This document shows positions 8,197 to 16,186 of a stretch of DNA of 32,104 bases, piece after piece. The DNA lies in the NCBI GenBank assembly GCA_904419295.1, contig CAJFRA010000025.1, forward strand, positions 1-32,104. Direction: 5' to 3'. Source of the stretch: Candidatus Pseudobutyricicoccus lothianensis (GTDB lineage: Bacteria; Bacillota; Clostridia; Oscillospirales; Butyricicoccaceae). The translations under genes were made by a program, and so were the position numbers. Position 1 is the stretch's first letter. Each line of letters starts with the position of its first letter. The notes under the pieces were generated by a model that was given only the letters and a program-made list of their open reading frames with translations, had not been told where the DNA came from and did no database searches.

Positions 8197-8225
8197 GGGG
8201 AAAACAAATCGGTTGTTTTTACAAC
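8184..8225 (-). promoter_or_regulatory. Activator-dependent promoter of the iron-sulfur protein/hcp operon with Crp/Fnr-type operator
   Basis: Minus strand: a -10 box TACAAT (8189-8184) has no good -35 at 16-18 bases. Upstream is the perfect palindrome GTTGT-TTTT-ACAAC (8212-8225), the 5-N4-5 layout of Crp/Fnr sites. If transcription starts 7 bases after the -10, at 8177, the palindrome centre is at -41.5, the class II activator position. The same site lies downstream of the regulator's own promoter, so binding there should repress the regulator gene. Confidence 0.7.
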
Positions 8226-8239
8226 GGAAAGGAGAAAAA

Positions 8240-8914
8240 ATGGATCCTTTGTTTTTGACAAAGACCCCGTTGTTTCAAGGGATCGCACCAAAGGAACTGG
8301 AGCAGATGCTTGAGTGCCTGGGGGCCTCTGCCCGGCAGTATGGCAAAGGGCAGACCATCTACCATGTGGGGGAGACCGTGGAGCAGATGGGGGTGGTGGT
8401 GACGGGCAGCGTCCATGTGGTGCAGGACGACGTGTGGGGCAACCGGAGCATATGGGCCCAGGTAGGGCCCGGCCAGGTATTCGCCGAGACCTACGCCAGC
8501 CTGCCGGGAGAGGTGCTGAACGTTGGGGTGGAAGCGGTGGAGGAGACGCAGGTGTTGTTTTTAGACGTGGGCCGGGTGCTCCAGGTATGCCCCGGGGGCT
8601 GCCCCTTCCACAGCCGCCTGCTGCGCAACCTGCTCCAAGTGATGGCCTTGAAAAATTTGAACTTGACCCGCAAGATCAGCCACATCACCCCCCGCTCTAT
8701 CCGGGAAAGGATGCTGGCGTATCTATCCAACGAGGCCGTGCGCCAAGGGACGATGGATTTCCGCATCCCTTTCAACCGCCAGCAACTGGCGGATTATCTG
8801 TCGGTGGATCGCAGTGCCCTGTCGGCAGAGCTATCTAAAATGAAGAGGGAGGGCCTGCTGGATTATCAGAAGAACCACTTTATGTTGCACGGGGTGGAGG
8901 CCCCCAGACCATAA
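8240..8914 (+). CDS. Crp/Fnr-family regulator, HcpR-like
   Basis: A 224-residue transcription factor. Residues 1-135 form a cyclic-nucleotide-binding-like sensor barrel with the dimer helix after it. A C-terminal winged helix-turn-helix follows (about 178-207, NRQQLADYLSVDRSALSAELSKMKREG). The sensor carries a C-x3-C-x-F-H motif (Cys 117, Cys 121, His 124), often seen in this anaerobe subgroup, which might hold a metal or iron-sulfur centre; that is inference. AAAGGAG precedes the ATG at 8240, so the frame upstream is not used. Divergence from hcp and the shared operator point to control of the nitrosative-stress operon. Confidence 0.9.
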   Translation: MDPLFLTKTPLFQGIAPKELEQMLECLGASARQYGKGQTIYHVGETVEQMGVVVTGSVHVVQDDVWGNRSIWAQVGPGQVFAETYASLPGEVLNVGVEAVEETQVLFLDVGRVLQVCPGGCPFHSRLLRNLLQVMALKNLNLTRKISHITPRSIRERMLAYLSNEAVRQGTMDFRIPFNRQQLADYLSVDRSALSAELSKMKREGLLDYQKNHFMLHGVEAPRP

Positions 8915-8917
8915 CAA

Positions 8918-8961
8918 GACCCTGGAACGATCTTTTGCAGATGGTTCCAGGGTCGTTTGTT
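8918..8961 (+). terminator. Terminator of the Crp/Fnr regulator gene
   Basis: An 11-bp perfect stem (GACCCTGGAAC at 8918-8928 with its complement at 8944-8954) is followed by GTTTGTTTT. It lies between converging genes and may also end the RpiR gene, with TTGTTAT on the minus side. Confidence 0.85.
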
Positions 8962-8975
8962 TTGCAAAGAAAAGA

Positions 8976-9863
8976 TCAGCTGTCGGCGTTGGCTGCCTCG
9001 GTTTCCGGTACGCTGGAGCGCAGCTTGTCCAGTTCGGCCTCCTTGTGTTTCTGGTGGCCGACTCCGCGCTCGATGGCAATGCTGTGAGCCAGCAGGTTGA
9101 CGGCCTCCATCACAGAGGCATACGAGTGGTAGATGAGCCCCCGGGCCATGGGGCAGTAGATCACCGTATCGGCGCAGGGCGCGATGGGAGAGGAGGGCTC
9201 ATCGGTGATGGAGATGATCTGGGCCCCTTTTTCGGAGGCTTGCCGGAGAAAAGCGGGCAACGCTTCCATATAACTGGGGAAAGTGACCGCCACGACAGTG
9301 GTATGGCAGTCCACGGTCTCGGCCCGCCCTTGCAGGGAATTGATCTCGTCGGGGTTTACCACGATGGTTCGGATGGCCAGCAGGCTCAGCCGGTAGCTCA
9401 GGAACTCTACGATGCTCTTGCTCAGCCCCCGGCCCAACAGCAGCGTGTATTCACTGCCGGCGATCATACGGGCCGCACGCACCACGGCCTCCAGGTCCAC
9501 GGTGGCCAAATAGGCCCCAATGTGCTGGGTCTCCCGCTGGCAGATGCAGTTGAGCAATTGCTGTGTCCGCCGGCTATCCCGCGTGTCGGCCGGTACCGGA
9601 GAAGGAGCGGCGCGGAAATACTCTTCATAGCAGCGCCGAAATTCCTGCTTGAAGGTGCCGAATCCAGAAAAACCTAGGCGCTGGCACAGGCGCAGCAGAG
9701 TCACTTCCGTACATTGGGCCCTGCGGCTGAGCTCCTTGAGGGAGATGTAGCATATTTCAGCCGGGTGGTCCAATATATATTGAATAATCTGTTTTTGCTT
9801 GCGGGTCAGCATCAGGCCGGATAAGTCGATTTCTTGCCGGAGCAGCGCTGTGAGATCCATCAT
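8976..9863 (-). CDS. MurR/RpiR-family regulator (HTH plus SIS domain)
   Basis: A 295-residue transcription factor. The N-terminal RpiR helix-turn-helix (about 1-85) includes ISLKELSRRAQCTEVTLLRLCQRLGFSGFGTFK. A C-terminal SIS sugar-phosphate-binding domain follows (about 110-250), with LLLGRGLSKSIVEFLSYRL and an ISITDEPSSPIAPCAD stretch. Such proteins sense sugar phosphates or amino-sugar derivatives. The ATG at 9863 has AAAGGGA 8 bases before it; the 39 further upstream codons are A/T-rich promoter sequence. The gene is divergent from the first peptide-transporter operon, whose promoter carries an inverted repeat, so it is a fair candidate for regulating that operon. Confidence 0.9.
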   Translation of the reverse strand: MMDLTALLRQEIDLSGLMLTRKQKQIIQYILDHPAEICYISLKELSRRAQCTEVTLLRLCQRLGFSGFGTFKQEFRRCYEEYFRAAPSPVPADTRDSRRTQQLLNCICQRETQHIGAYLATVDLEAVVRAARMIAGSEYTLLLGRGLSKSIVEFLSYRLSLLAIRTIVVNPDEINSLQGRAETVDCHTTVVAVTFPSYMEALPAFLRQASEKGAQIISITDEPSSPIAPCADTVIYCPMARGLIYHSYASVMEAVNLLAHSIAIERGVGHQKHKEAELDKLRSSVPETEAANADS

Positions 9864-9888
9864 ATTATCATCCCTTTTCATAGAAGAC

Positions 9889-9897
9889 AGTATAGCA
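9889..9897 (-). promoter_or_regulatory. Extended -10 promoter of the RpiR gene
   Basis: Minus strand TGCTATACT (9897-9889) is an extended -10 element, about 26 bases before the chosen ATG. There is no convincing -35. Confidence 0.5.
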
Positions 9898-10005
9898 CAA
9901 AATGGTTGAGTTTGTATATAGATTAACAATAATTTGAGTATATGTACAAAATTTTTGTGAAAAAACTTGTAAAGCATCACGAAAATGATAAAAGGTGCAA
10001 AGAAT

Positions 10006-10037
10006 CGCTTTACTTTAGATAAAGCGTTTGATATACT
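10006..10037 (+). promoter_or_regulatory. Promoter and candidate operator of peptide-transporter operon 1
   Basis: TTTACT (10009-10014), a 17-base spacer and TATACT (10032-10037). A perfect inverted repeat CGCTTTA-N7-TAAAGCG (10006-10026) covers the -35 box and half the spacer, where a repressor would block RNA polymerase. The RpiR-type regulator next door is the obvious candidate. The 145 bases between this promoter region and the RpiR start are A/T-rich. Confidence 0.55.
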
Positions 10038-10104
10038 TTGTCACATACAATAGTAGTTGGTGGGAAAACAGATTGGAAGATGGTTGAGAGAGTTCAGATC
10101 CAAA

Positions 10105-10120
10105 GCCGGCGAAGGCCGGC
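10105..10120 (+). promoter_or_regulatory. Hairpin in the 5' leader of operon 1
   Basis: GCCGGC-GAAG-GCCGGC, a 6-bp all-GC stem with a GNRA-like tetraloop (GAAG, not strict GNRA). It sits in the leader about 27 bases before the first start codon and just before the purine-rich ribosome site TAGGAGAG. Confidence 0.5.
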
Positions 10121-10147
10121 CCAGTACGAAAGGTAGGAGAGAAGGTT

Positions 10148-11809
10148 ATGTTGAAGAAAAAGTTGGTATCCCTGCTTGCGTTGGCCCTGTCATCCATGAT
10201 GTTGCTGAGCGCCTGCGTAGGCAACGCAGACGGCGACACCCAAGGCGGGAACGGGGGCGAGGGCACCCAGACCAATGCCTCAGGCGAAGTGGTGAAGGAT
10301 GCAAATGAACTGGTGATCGGCACATACATGCCCGTGACCACCCTGGTGCCCTGGAAGACCACTTCCGACGGCGACGGTTACATTTTGCGGCAGATCTATC
10401 ACACCCTGGTAGAGATGGATGAGCAATCCAATTTCGTGCCTTCCCTGGCTACAGAATGGCAATGCAGCGAAGACGGCTTGACTTGGACGGTCAAGATCCG
10501 TGACGACGTATATTGGCAGACTGGAAACGGCCTGTTCGATGAAAAAGTCAAAGTCACGGCAGAAGACGTCAAATTCTCGTATGACTACTATTTGGACCCG
10601 GCAAACGGCTCTGTGCGCTATACAGAACTTTCCAAGTCTCTGAAAGAAGTCAACGTCATCGACCCCACCACAGTGGAATTTGTCACCAATGATATCGATG
10701 TGCTGTGGGAGTACAAGATGTATCAGAACTACATCATCCCCCAAAAAGCCATTGAAGAAAATTGGGATTTTGAAAACCAGCCCGTGGGCTCCGGCGCTTA
10801 CAAATTCGTAGAACATGTCATCGACTCCCAGGTCGTGCTGGAGCGCAACGACGAATTCTGGCAAGAGCCTGCGCTGGACAAAGTCATTTTCAAGATCATC
10901 AGCGACAAATCGGTTTCTGCCATCGCGCTGCAGAACCAGGAAATCGATATGTCCCTGTCCATCCTGCCCACCGAGGTCGGCAACATCATCAGCAAGGATT
11001 ATCTGGAATTGCGGGCTTCTGAAGTGGGTTCATACCGTTGGGTAGGCTTCAACTGCCAAAATGAACTGTTCACCGACCCTGAGATCCGCCGGGCGCTGAG
11101 CATGGCGGTGGATATGGATAGCGCCGTGACGGCTATTTTTGAAAATGATGCCGGTGTCGAGCTGGCAAAGCGCGCATACGGCCCCATTTCTTATGAACGG
11201 CCGGGTGGCAACGAAGAGCGGTTCAAGGCCGTGTGTGTTGAGTACGACCCGGAAGAAGCAGAGCGGATCCTGGATGAAAAAGGCTGGGTCAAGGGCTCTG
11301 ACGGCATCCGTGAAAAAGACGGGAAAAAATTCAGCTTTACCCTGCAAGTAGGCAACAATGACTCCAACCGCGAAAACCTGGCGGTCGTCGTTTCGGCACA
11401 GCTGCAAGCCATCGGCATTGACTGCACGGCCCAGACGGTGGAATGGGGCACCCATACAGAAGACATCAAACAAGGCCGTGTGGAAATGTATATCCTGGGC
11501 GGTTATTCCAACCTGGATGGTCCTTACCGCATCATGCACACCAGCGATACGATGAGCCCCAACTGCGGCTATTCCAACCCGGAAGTGGATGCCCTGCTGG
11601 ATGAAGCCTGGCGCACCATCGACCTGGAAGACCGCAGCGAGCTGCAGACCCAGGCGGCGGAGATCTTCATTGCCGATGCTCCCCATATCTTTAGCTATTT
11701 CGAATACAGCCAGATGGGCGTGAGCAAAGCGGTCACCGATTTTGAACAGGCCAGCGTGTACCGTTCTCTGTGCAACCAAGATCGGAACGTGGGCGTCAAC
11801 TACAAATAA
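10148..11809 (+). CDS. Peptide ABC transporter substrate-binding lipoprotein (family 5), operon 1
   Basis: A 553-residue extracellular solute-binding protein of the DppA/OppA family. It captures peptides (possibly nickel or other ligands in some relatives) and hands them to the membrane permeases. The lipoprotein signal ends in LLSAC with the lipidated Cys at 23, followed by a Gly/Asp/Gln-rich linker. The body has the usual family pattern: VTTLVPWKTT near the N-terminus, YHTLVEMDEQSNFVPSLATEWQCSEDGLTWTVKIRDDVYW, then VKVTAEDVKFSYDYY, VGSGAYKFVEH, DPEIRRALSMAVD and a late NPEVDALLDEA. TAGGAGAG precedes the ATG. First gene of a five-gene operon. Substrate specificity cannot be read from sequence. 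Confidence 0.93.
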   Translation: MLKKKLVSLLALALSSMMLLSACVGNADGDTQGGNGGEGTQTNASGEVVKDANELVIGTYMPVTTLVPWKTTSDGDGYILRQIYHTLVEMDEQSNFVPSLATEWQCSEDGLTWTVKIRDDVYWQTGNGLFDEKVKVTAEDVKFSYDYYLDPANGSVRYTELSKSLKEVNVIDPTTVEFVTNDIDVLWEYKMYQNYIIPQKAIEENWDFENQPVGSGAYKFVEHVIDSQVVLERNDEFWQEPALDKVIFKIISDKSVSAIALQNQEIDMSLSILPTEVGNIISKDYLELRASEVGSYRWVGFNCQNELFTDPEIRRALSMAVDMDSAVTAIFENDAGVELAKRAYGPISYERPGGNEERFKAVCVEYDPEEAERILDEKGWVKGSDGIREKDGKKFSFTLQVGNNDSNRENLAVVVSAQLQAIGIDCTAQTVEWGTHTEDIKQGRVEMYILGGYSNLDGPYRIMHTSDTMSPNCGYSNPEVDALLDEAWRTIDLEDRSELQTQAAEIFIADAPHIFSYFEYSQMGVSKAVTDFEQASVYRSLCNQDRNVGVNYK

Positions 11810-11910
11810 TAGGTGAAACAGCAGCTTGCCTGTTGAATGGGTGAGAATGAAGGCCGCGAAGTGACCGGTCCGTTGGAAAAAGGCCGGGCTCGACTTTGAG
11901 GCGATACACA

Positions 11911-11950
11911 ACGCCGGAACCTATAAGGCATGCCTTATAGGTTCCGGCGT
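11911..11950. repeat. 40-bp perfect palindrome between binding-protein and permease genes
   Basis: Positions 11911-11930 and 11931-11950 are exact reverse complements with no loop (centre GGCATGCC; outer ends ACGCCGG/CCGGCGT). In RNA it folds into a stem of up to 18 pairs. It lies in the 157-base gap after the binding-protein gene, and its end is only 2 bases before the AAAGGAG ribosome site of the permease gene. No T-run follows, so it is unlikely to be a simple terminator. It more likely protects or cuts the mRNA to give an excess of binding protein. The rest of the gap shows nothing I recognise. Confidence 0.9.
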
Positions 11951-11966
11951 ATAAAGGAGAGTATGT

Positions 11967-12929
11967 ATGTGGACTTATATTCTGAAAAGAGTGTTGCAGG
12001 CGATCCCTACGCTGCTTGTGATCTCCTTTCTCATTTTTTCCCTGTTATACATAACGCCCGGCGACCCGGTGGAATTGATCTTGGGCACCGAGGACGGCAC
12101 GGTCTCGGAAGAGCAGCGTGTTCTGGTCGAACAGCAGTGGGGGCTGGATAAACCCTTCCTGGTGCGTTATGCCGATTTCGTCATCAACGCCTGCAAAGGC
12201 GATCTGGGCACATCCTATGCCACAAATCAGGACGTGTTCGACAGCATTATGGTGCGCATGCCCGCCACCTTTACCCTGGCCGGCTTCTCCATGCTGCTGG
12301 CGCTGCTGGTCTCGGTGCCCCTTGGCATCTTGGCGGCGCTGAAACACAACAGCATTTGGGATTCGCTGGCCACCGCGCTGGCCACCATCGGCGTCTCGCT
12401 GCCGAAGTTCTGGTTTGGCCTGGTGTTGATGATCTTCTTCTCTTTGAAGCTCGGCTGGTTGCCCTCTACCGGTTCGGCGGATATCTCCCAGGGCCTGGGC
12501 ACCTTTTTGAGCTATATCATCATGCCGGCCTCCTCGTTGGCCTTGGGCATGGCCGCCACCCAGACCCGTATGATCCGTTCCAGCATGCTGGATGTGCTCA
12601 ACCAGGATTATGTGCGGTATGCCCGGAGCAAGGGCTTGAAAGAACGGGTGGTCATCTGGGGCCATGCGCTGAAAAACGCCATGATCCCGGTCATCACGGT
12701 CATCGGCGGTGAGATCGGCGGCCTGTTGGGCGGCGCGGTGGTCACCGAATCCATTTTCTCTTGGCCCGGTGTAGGCCGCTTGGCGGTGAACTCCATTTCC
12801 AAGCGCGATTACCCCATGATCCAGGGCATCACGCTGATGTTGTGTATCAGCTATTTGGTGATCAACCTGCTCATCGACATCATTTACGCCTGGGTGGATC
12901 CCCGCATCCGCCTGGATAAAAAAGCCTAG
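11967..12929 (+). CDS. Peptide ABC transporter permease, DppB type, operon 1
   Basis: A 320-residue integral membrane protein with about six membrane segments, the first in residues 9-29 (LQAIPTLLVISFLIFSLLYI). It has the DppB-type N-terminal PGDPVELILG loop and a C-terminal binding-protein-dependent transport domain with the ATPase-contacting loop around YVRYARSKGLKERVVIWGHALKNAMIPV. Its end VDPRIRLDKKA is typical. AAAGGAG lies 7 bases before the ATG. It forms the membrane channel with the next gene product. Confidence 0.95.
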   Translation: MWTYILKRVLQAIPTLLVISFLIFSLLYITPGDPVELILGTEDGTVSEEQRVLVEQQWGLDKPFLVRYADFVINACKGDLGTSYATNQDVFDSIMVRMPATFTLAGFSMLLALLVSVPLGILAALKHNSIWDSLATALATIGVSLPKFWFGLVLMIFFSLKLGWLPSTGSADISQGLGTFLSYIIMPASSLALGMAATQTRMIRSSMLDVLNQDYVRYARSKGLKERVVIWGHALKNAMIPVITVIGGEIGGLLGGAVVTESIFSWPGVGRLAVNSISKRDYPMIQGITLMLCISYLVINLLIDIIYAWVDPRIRLDKKA

Positions 12930-12943
12930 GGAGGTGGCCTGTT

Positions 12944-13870
12944 ATGAGTGAGGAAAAGAAAAAGGAGAACCTGCAGCAGACCAATACCCCCAGTGGCGAG
13001 ATCGGGATAGAAGCACTGCCCGTTACCACCTATTGGGCGGATGTGGTACGCCGCTTCCGCAAAAACAAGATCGCCGTGGTGGGGCTGATCATGCTGACCA
13101 TCATCATCGTGCTGTGCGCCGGTGCGCCCCTCTTTACCGATTATGATCCCATTGTGGATATGAATTTGCTGGATAAATTGCAGCCGCCCGGAAGCGAAGG
13201 GCATATGCTGGGCACAGACCATCTGGGCCGGGATATTTGGAGCCGGCTGCTCTATGGCGGCCGCACCTCGGTCCTCACCGGTTTGAGCGTGGCGCTGATC
13301 ACCGCTGTCGTCGGTGTGGTCATCGGCCTGTTCAGCGGTTACTTTGGCGGCATTGTGGAAATGATCCTCATGCGCCTGACGGATATTATGATGTCCTTCC
13401 CCTTCTTGATCGTGGCCATTGCCATCATGGCGGCCTTGGGATCCAGCCAGCGGAACATCATTTTGGCCTTGGCCATTGTGGGCTGGCCCCGGTTCGCCCG
13501 CCTGACCCGCGGCCAGGTGCTGGCGGTCAAATCGTCGGAATATGTGGAATCGGCCCGGGTGGCTGGCTTTGGCAATCTGCGCATCATCTTTAACCACATC
13601 CTGCCCAACTGCATGGGCCCCATCATCATCCAGGCCACGCTGGCTGTGGGCAGCGCCATTCTTTCTGCCGCCAGCCTGACATACCTGGGCCTGGGCGCCG
13701 ACGCTTCTGCGCCAGACTGGGGCGTTATGCTCAGCCAGGGCCGCAACTATTTGCAGTCGGATGCATACTTGACCATCATCCCCGGCTTGGCCATCTCCAT
13801 CACCGTGCTGGCCATGAACTGGATCGGTGACGGCCTGCGGGATGCCTTCGATCCTAAGATGAGAAAGTAG
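12944..13870 (+). CDS. Peptide ABC transporter permease, DppC type, operon 1
   Basis: A 308-residue membrane protein. A cytosolic N-terminal tail (about 1-42) is followed by a first membrane segment, VVGLIMLTIIIVLCAGAPLF. Then come the DppC-type periplasmic stretch HMLGTDHLGRDIWSRLLYGGRTS and the permease domain, with the coupling loop at YVESARVAGFGNLRIIFNHILPN and the end GDGLRDAFDPKMRK. GGGAGGTGG precedes the ATG; 14 bases separate it from the DppB-type gene. Partner of that permease. Confidence 0.95.
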   Translation: MSEEKKKENLQQTNTPSGEIGIEALPVTTYWADVVRRFRKNKIAVVGLIMLTIIIVLCAGAPLFTDYDPIVDMNLLDKLQPPGSEGHMLGTDHLGRDIWSRLLYGGRTSVLTGLSVALITAVVGVVIGLFSGYFGGIVEMILMRLTDIMMSFPFLIVAIAIMAALGSSQRNIILALAIVGWPRFARLTRGQVLAVKSSEYVESARVAGFGNLRIIFNHILPNCMGPIIIQATLAVGSAILSAASLTYLGLGADASAPDWGVMLSQGRNYLQSDAYLTIIPGLAISITVLAMNWIGDGLRDAFDPKMRK

Positions 13871-13881
13871 GTGCCATGACA

Positions 13882-14862
13882 ATGAGTGAGAAATTTTTAG
13901 AGGTCAAAAACCTGCGCACCTATTTTGACACGCCGGAAGGATTGGTCAAATCGGTGGACGGCGTTTCCTTTTCCATCAACCGGGGCGAAACTTTGGCCCT
14001 GGTGGGGGAATCTGGCTGCGGCAAGACCGTGACATCCCTTTCCCTGATCCGGCTGCTGGCGGATACCGCCCAAGTCCAGGCGGACTATATGGAAGTGGAC
14101 GGCCAGCAGATCCTGGAGCTGACAAAAGACGAAGCCCGCAAACTGCGGGGCTCGAAGATCTCGATGATCTTCCAGGAGCCCATGACCAGCTTGAACCCGG
14201 TATACCGCATTGAAAAACAGCTGGGCGAGGTCTTCCGGCTTCACGACCCCAAGCTGACCAAACAGCAGGTCTTTGAAAAATCAGTGGACATTTTGAAGAA
14301 AGTGGGCGTGCCCAACCCGGCCGAACGGCTGAAAGTCTACCCGCACCAGCTGTCCGGCGGTCTGCGCCAGCGGGTCATGATCGCCATTTCCCTGGCTTCC
14401 AGCCCGCAGATGCTCATTGCCGATGAACCCACTACTGCTTTGGATGTGACCATCCAAGCCCAGATCATCGACCTGCTGAAAGAGCTGCAAAAAGATCTGA
14501 ACATGTCCATCCTGCTCATCACCCACGATTTTGGCGTGGTCTCTCAGATCGCGGACCGGGTGGCGGTGATGTACGCCGGCAAGATCGTGGAAGAAGGGCC
14601 GCTGGAGAAGATCTTCGAAGACCCTTGGCACCCCTATACAAAGCTGCTGATCTTGTCCATTCCGGGCATCAAAGTGACCCGCGGCAACCGGCTGGAATCC
14701 ATCTCCGGCACCGTGCCCAATCCGCTGCACTTCCCCGAGGGGTGCCGGTTTGCGCCGCGCTGCCCCTATGCGATGGAGATCTGCAAACAAAAGCCGCCGG
14801 AAGAACTGGTGGAAGGTGACCGCAGAGTGAGTTGTTTTTTGAGGCGGGGTGAACATGAATAA
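13882..14862 (+). CDS. Peptide ABC transporter ATPase, DppD type, operon 1
   Basis: An ATP-binding subunit that drives transport at the inner face of the membrane. Seen in order: Walker [10 protein letters not shown]-loop [10 protein letters not shown], signature LSGGLRQR, Walker [14 protein letters not shown]-loop ITHD, then the C-terminal oligopeptide-transporter domain with [17 protein letters not shown], whose cysteines may hold an iron-sulfur centre in this family. ATG at 13876 or 13882 is possible. AGGTG is 8 bases before the second, which I prefer (326 residues). It overlaps the start of the next ATPase gene by 8 bases, so translation is probably coupled. Confidence 0.94.
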   Translation: MSEKFLEVKNLRTYFDTPEGLVKSVDGVSFSINRGETLALVGESGCGKTVTSLSLIRLLADTAQVQADYMEVDGQQILELTKDEARKLRGSKISMIFQEPMTSLNPVYRIEKQLGEVFRLHDPKLTKQQVFEKSVDILKKVGVPNPAERLKVYPHQLSGGLRQRVMIAISLASSPQMLIADEPTTALDVTIQAQIIDLLKELQKDLNMSILLITHDFGVVSQIADRVAVMYAGKIVEEGPLEKIFEDPWHPYTKLLILSIPGIKVTRGNRLESISGTVPNPLHFPEGCRFAPRCPYAMEICKQKPPEELVEGDRRVSCFLRRGEHE

Positions 14863-15832
14863 TCAGAATACGATCTTAAAAATAGAGGACTTGCAAGTCC
14901 ATTTCCCCATCAAGGCGGGGATCACACAACACACCGTTGGCGTCATCAAAGCGGTGGATGGGGTGAGCATCGACATCCGAAAAGGGGAGACCGTGGGCCT
15001 GGTGGGCGAATCCGGCTGCGGCAAGACCACCATTGGCCGTGCGATCGTGCGGCTCAACGAGCCCACCGCAGGCAAGATCATCTTTGACGGAAAAGATGAT
15101 ATCCTGCAGCTCAAAGGCAAGGAATTGCGGAACCTGCGGCGCAAGCTGCAGATCATTTTCCAAGATCCCTATTCCTCGCTGAACCCCCGGCAGACCGTCA
15201 AACGGCTGCTCAGCGAAGTGCTCACCGTGCAGATGGGCATGAACCAGCAGCAGGCCTTTGAGCGGACGGCAGAACTGCTGAACGCCGTGGGGCTCAGCCC
15301 GGTGTATGCCCAGCGCTACCCTCATGAGTTTTCCGGCGGCCAACGGCAGCGCGTGGCCATTGCCAAGGCCATAGCACTGCAGCCCGAATTCTTGGTGTGC
15401 GACGAAGCGGTCTCGGCGCTGGACGTCTCCATCCAGTCGCAGATCATCAATTTGCTGATGGACCTGAAAGAACAATTTGGCAACATGACCTATCTGTTTA
15501 TCTCCCACGCGCTCAACGTGGTGGAGCATATTTCCGACCGGGTCGTGGTGATGTATTTGGGCAAGATGATGGAATTGGCGGACAATGAAGAACTGTTCAA
15601 CCATCCGGCCCACCCCTATACACAAGCGCTGCTGTCTGCCATCCCCATACTTTCCGGCAGGCAAAAACGGGAGCGGATCGTGCTCAAGGGCGAAGTGCCT
15701 TCGGCTGCCAATGTACCGCCGGGGTGCCGCTTCCACACCCGCTGCCCCTATGCAGAAGAGCGGTGCTCCAAAGAGGAGCCTGATTTCCGCGAGATCGCAG
15801 CAGGCCACTGGGTGGCTTGTCACAAAGTATAG
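14855..15832 (+). CDS. Peptide ABC transporter ATPase, DppF type, operon 1
   Basis: The second ATPase subunit (325 residues), pairing with the DppD-type protein. Walker [11 protein letters not shown]-loop FQDPYSSLNPR, signature FSGGQRQRVAIA, Walker B FLVCDEAVSALD, H-loop FISHALN, and a C-terminal CPYAEERC cysteine motif. Two small departures from the usual pattern: DEA in place of DEP after Walker B, and SHAL in place of SHDL after the switch His. Catalytic Glu and His are kept, so it should still work. I start at the ATG at 14855, preceded by GAGGCGGGG; a GTG at 14849 would add two residues. Last gene of operon 1. Confidence 0.94.
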   Translation: MNNQNTILKIEDLQVHFPIKAGITQHTVGVIKAVDGVSIDIRKGETVGLVGESGCGKTTIGRAIVRLNEPTAGKIIFDGKDDILQLKGKELRNLRRKLQIIFQDPYSSLNPRQTVKRLLSEVLTVQMGMNQQQAFERTAELLNAVGLSPVYAQRYPHEFSGGQRQRVAIAKAIALQPEFLVCDEAVSALDVSIQSQIINLLMDLKEQFGNMTYLFISHALNVVEHISDRVVVMYLGKMMELADNEELFNHPAHPYTQALLSAIPILSGRQKRERIVLKGEVPSAANVPPGCRFHTRCPYAEERCSKEEPDFREIAAGHWVACHKV

Positions 15833-15856
15833 CAAAACAGAAGAAATTCTACTGGA

Positions 15857-15902
15857 CAGCCAAAGAGCGCCGGGAAACCCCGGCGCTTTTTGGCTGTTTT
15901 TG
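15857..15902 (+). terminator. Strong terminator of operon 1
   Basis: An 18-bp stem (15857-15874 with 15879-15896, one G-T wobble) closes an AAAC loop and is followed by TTTTTGT. It starts 25 bases after the last stop codon. Confidence 0.92.
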
Positions 15903-16110
15903 TATTGACCGTTTGGATAGTAGTTTTAGGAAATATTGTTTTTTTAAATAAAGAAGAGAACTTTCTGGAAGCTCCATAAAGTAATTCAATAAATGGAAAA
16001 TGAAAATTTGGTAAAATCGCAGAATGGGCTGTGATTTTCAACAAACTGACCGATGGAATGCCCTTGTCAACCGGCGAAAAAACGGCAAAATAACTAAATA
16101 AAGCAGAAGT
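15903..16110. other. A/T-rich intergenic region with one imperfect hairpin
   Basis: No gene is seen. The only structure I find is a 10-bp inverted repeat (16013-16022 AAAATCGCAG with 16029-16038 CTGTGATTTT, one wobble pair). It lies about 75 bases upstream of the operon 2 promoter and could be an operator. Confidence 0.5.
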
Positions 16111-16139
16111 TTGACAAAAAATTAGCAAGTTGCTATAAT
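16111..16139 (+). promoter_or_regulatory. Perfect-consensus promoter of operon 2
   Basis: TTGACA (16111-16116), exactly 17 bases, TATAAT (16134-16139). Both boxes are perfect, so basal expression should be strong unless repressed. The start is expected near 16146, with a leader of about 40 bases ending in AAAGGA. Confidence 0.92.
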
Positions 16140-16186
16140 TGGCCTGCGATTTTGAAATGCCATTATATGACAGAAAGGATGACGAC

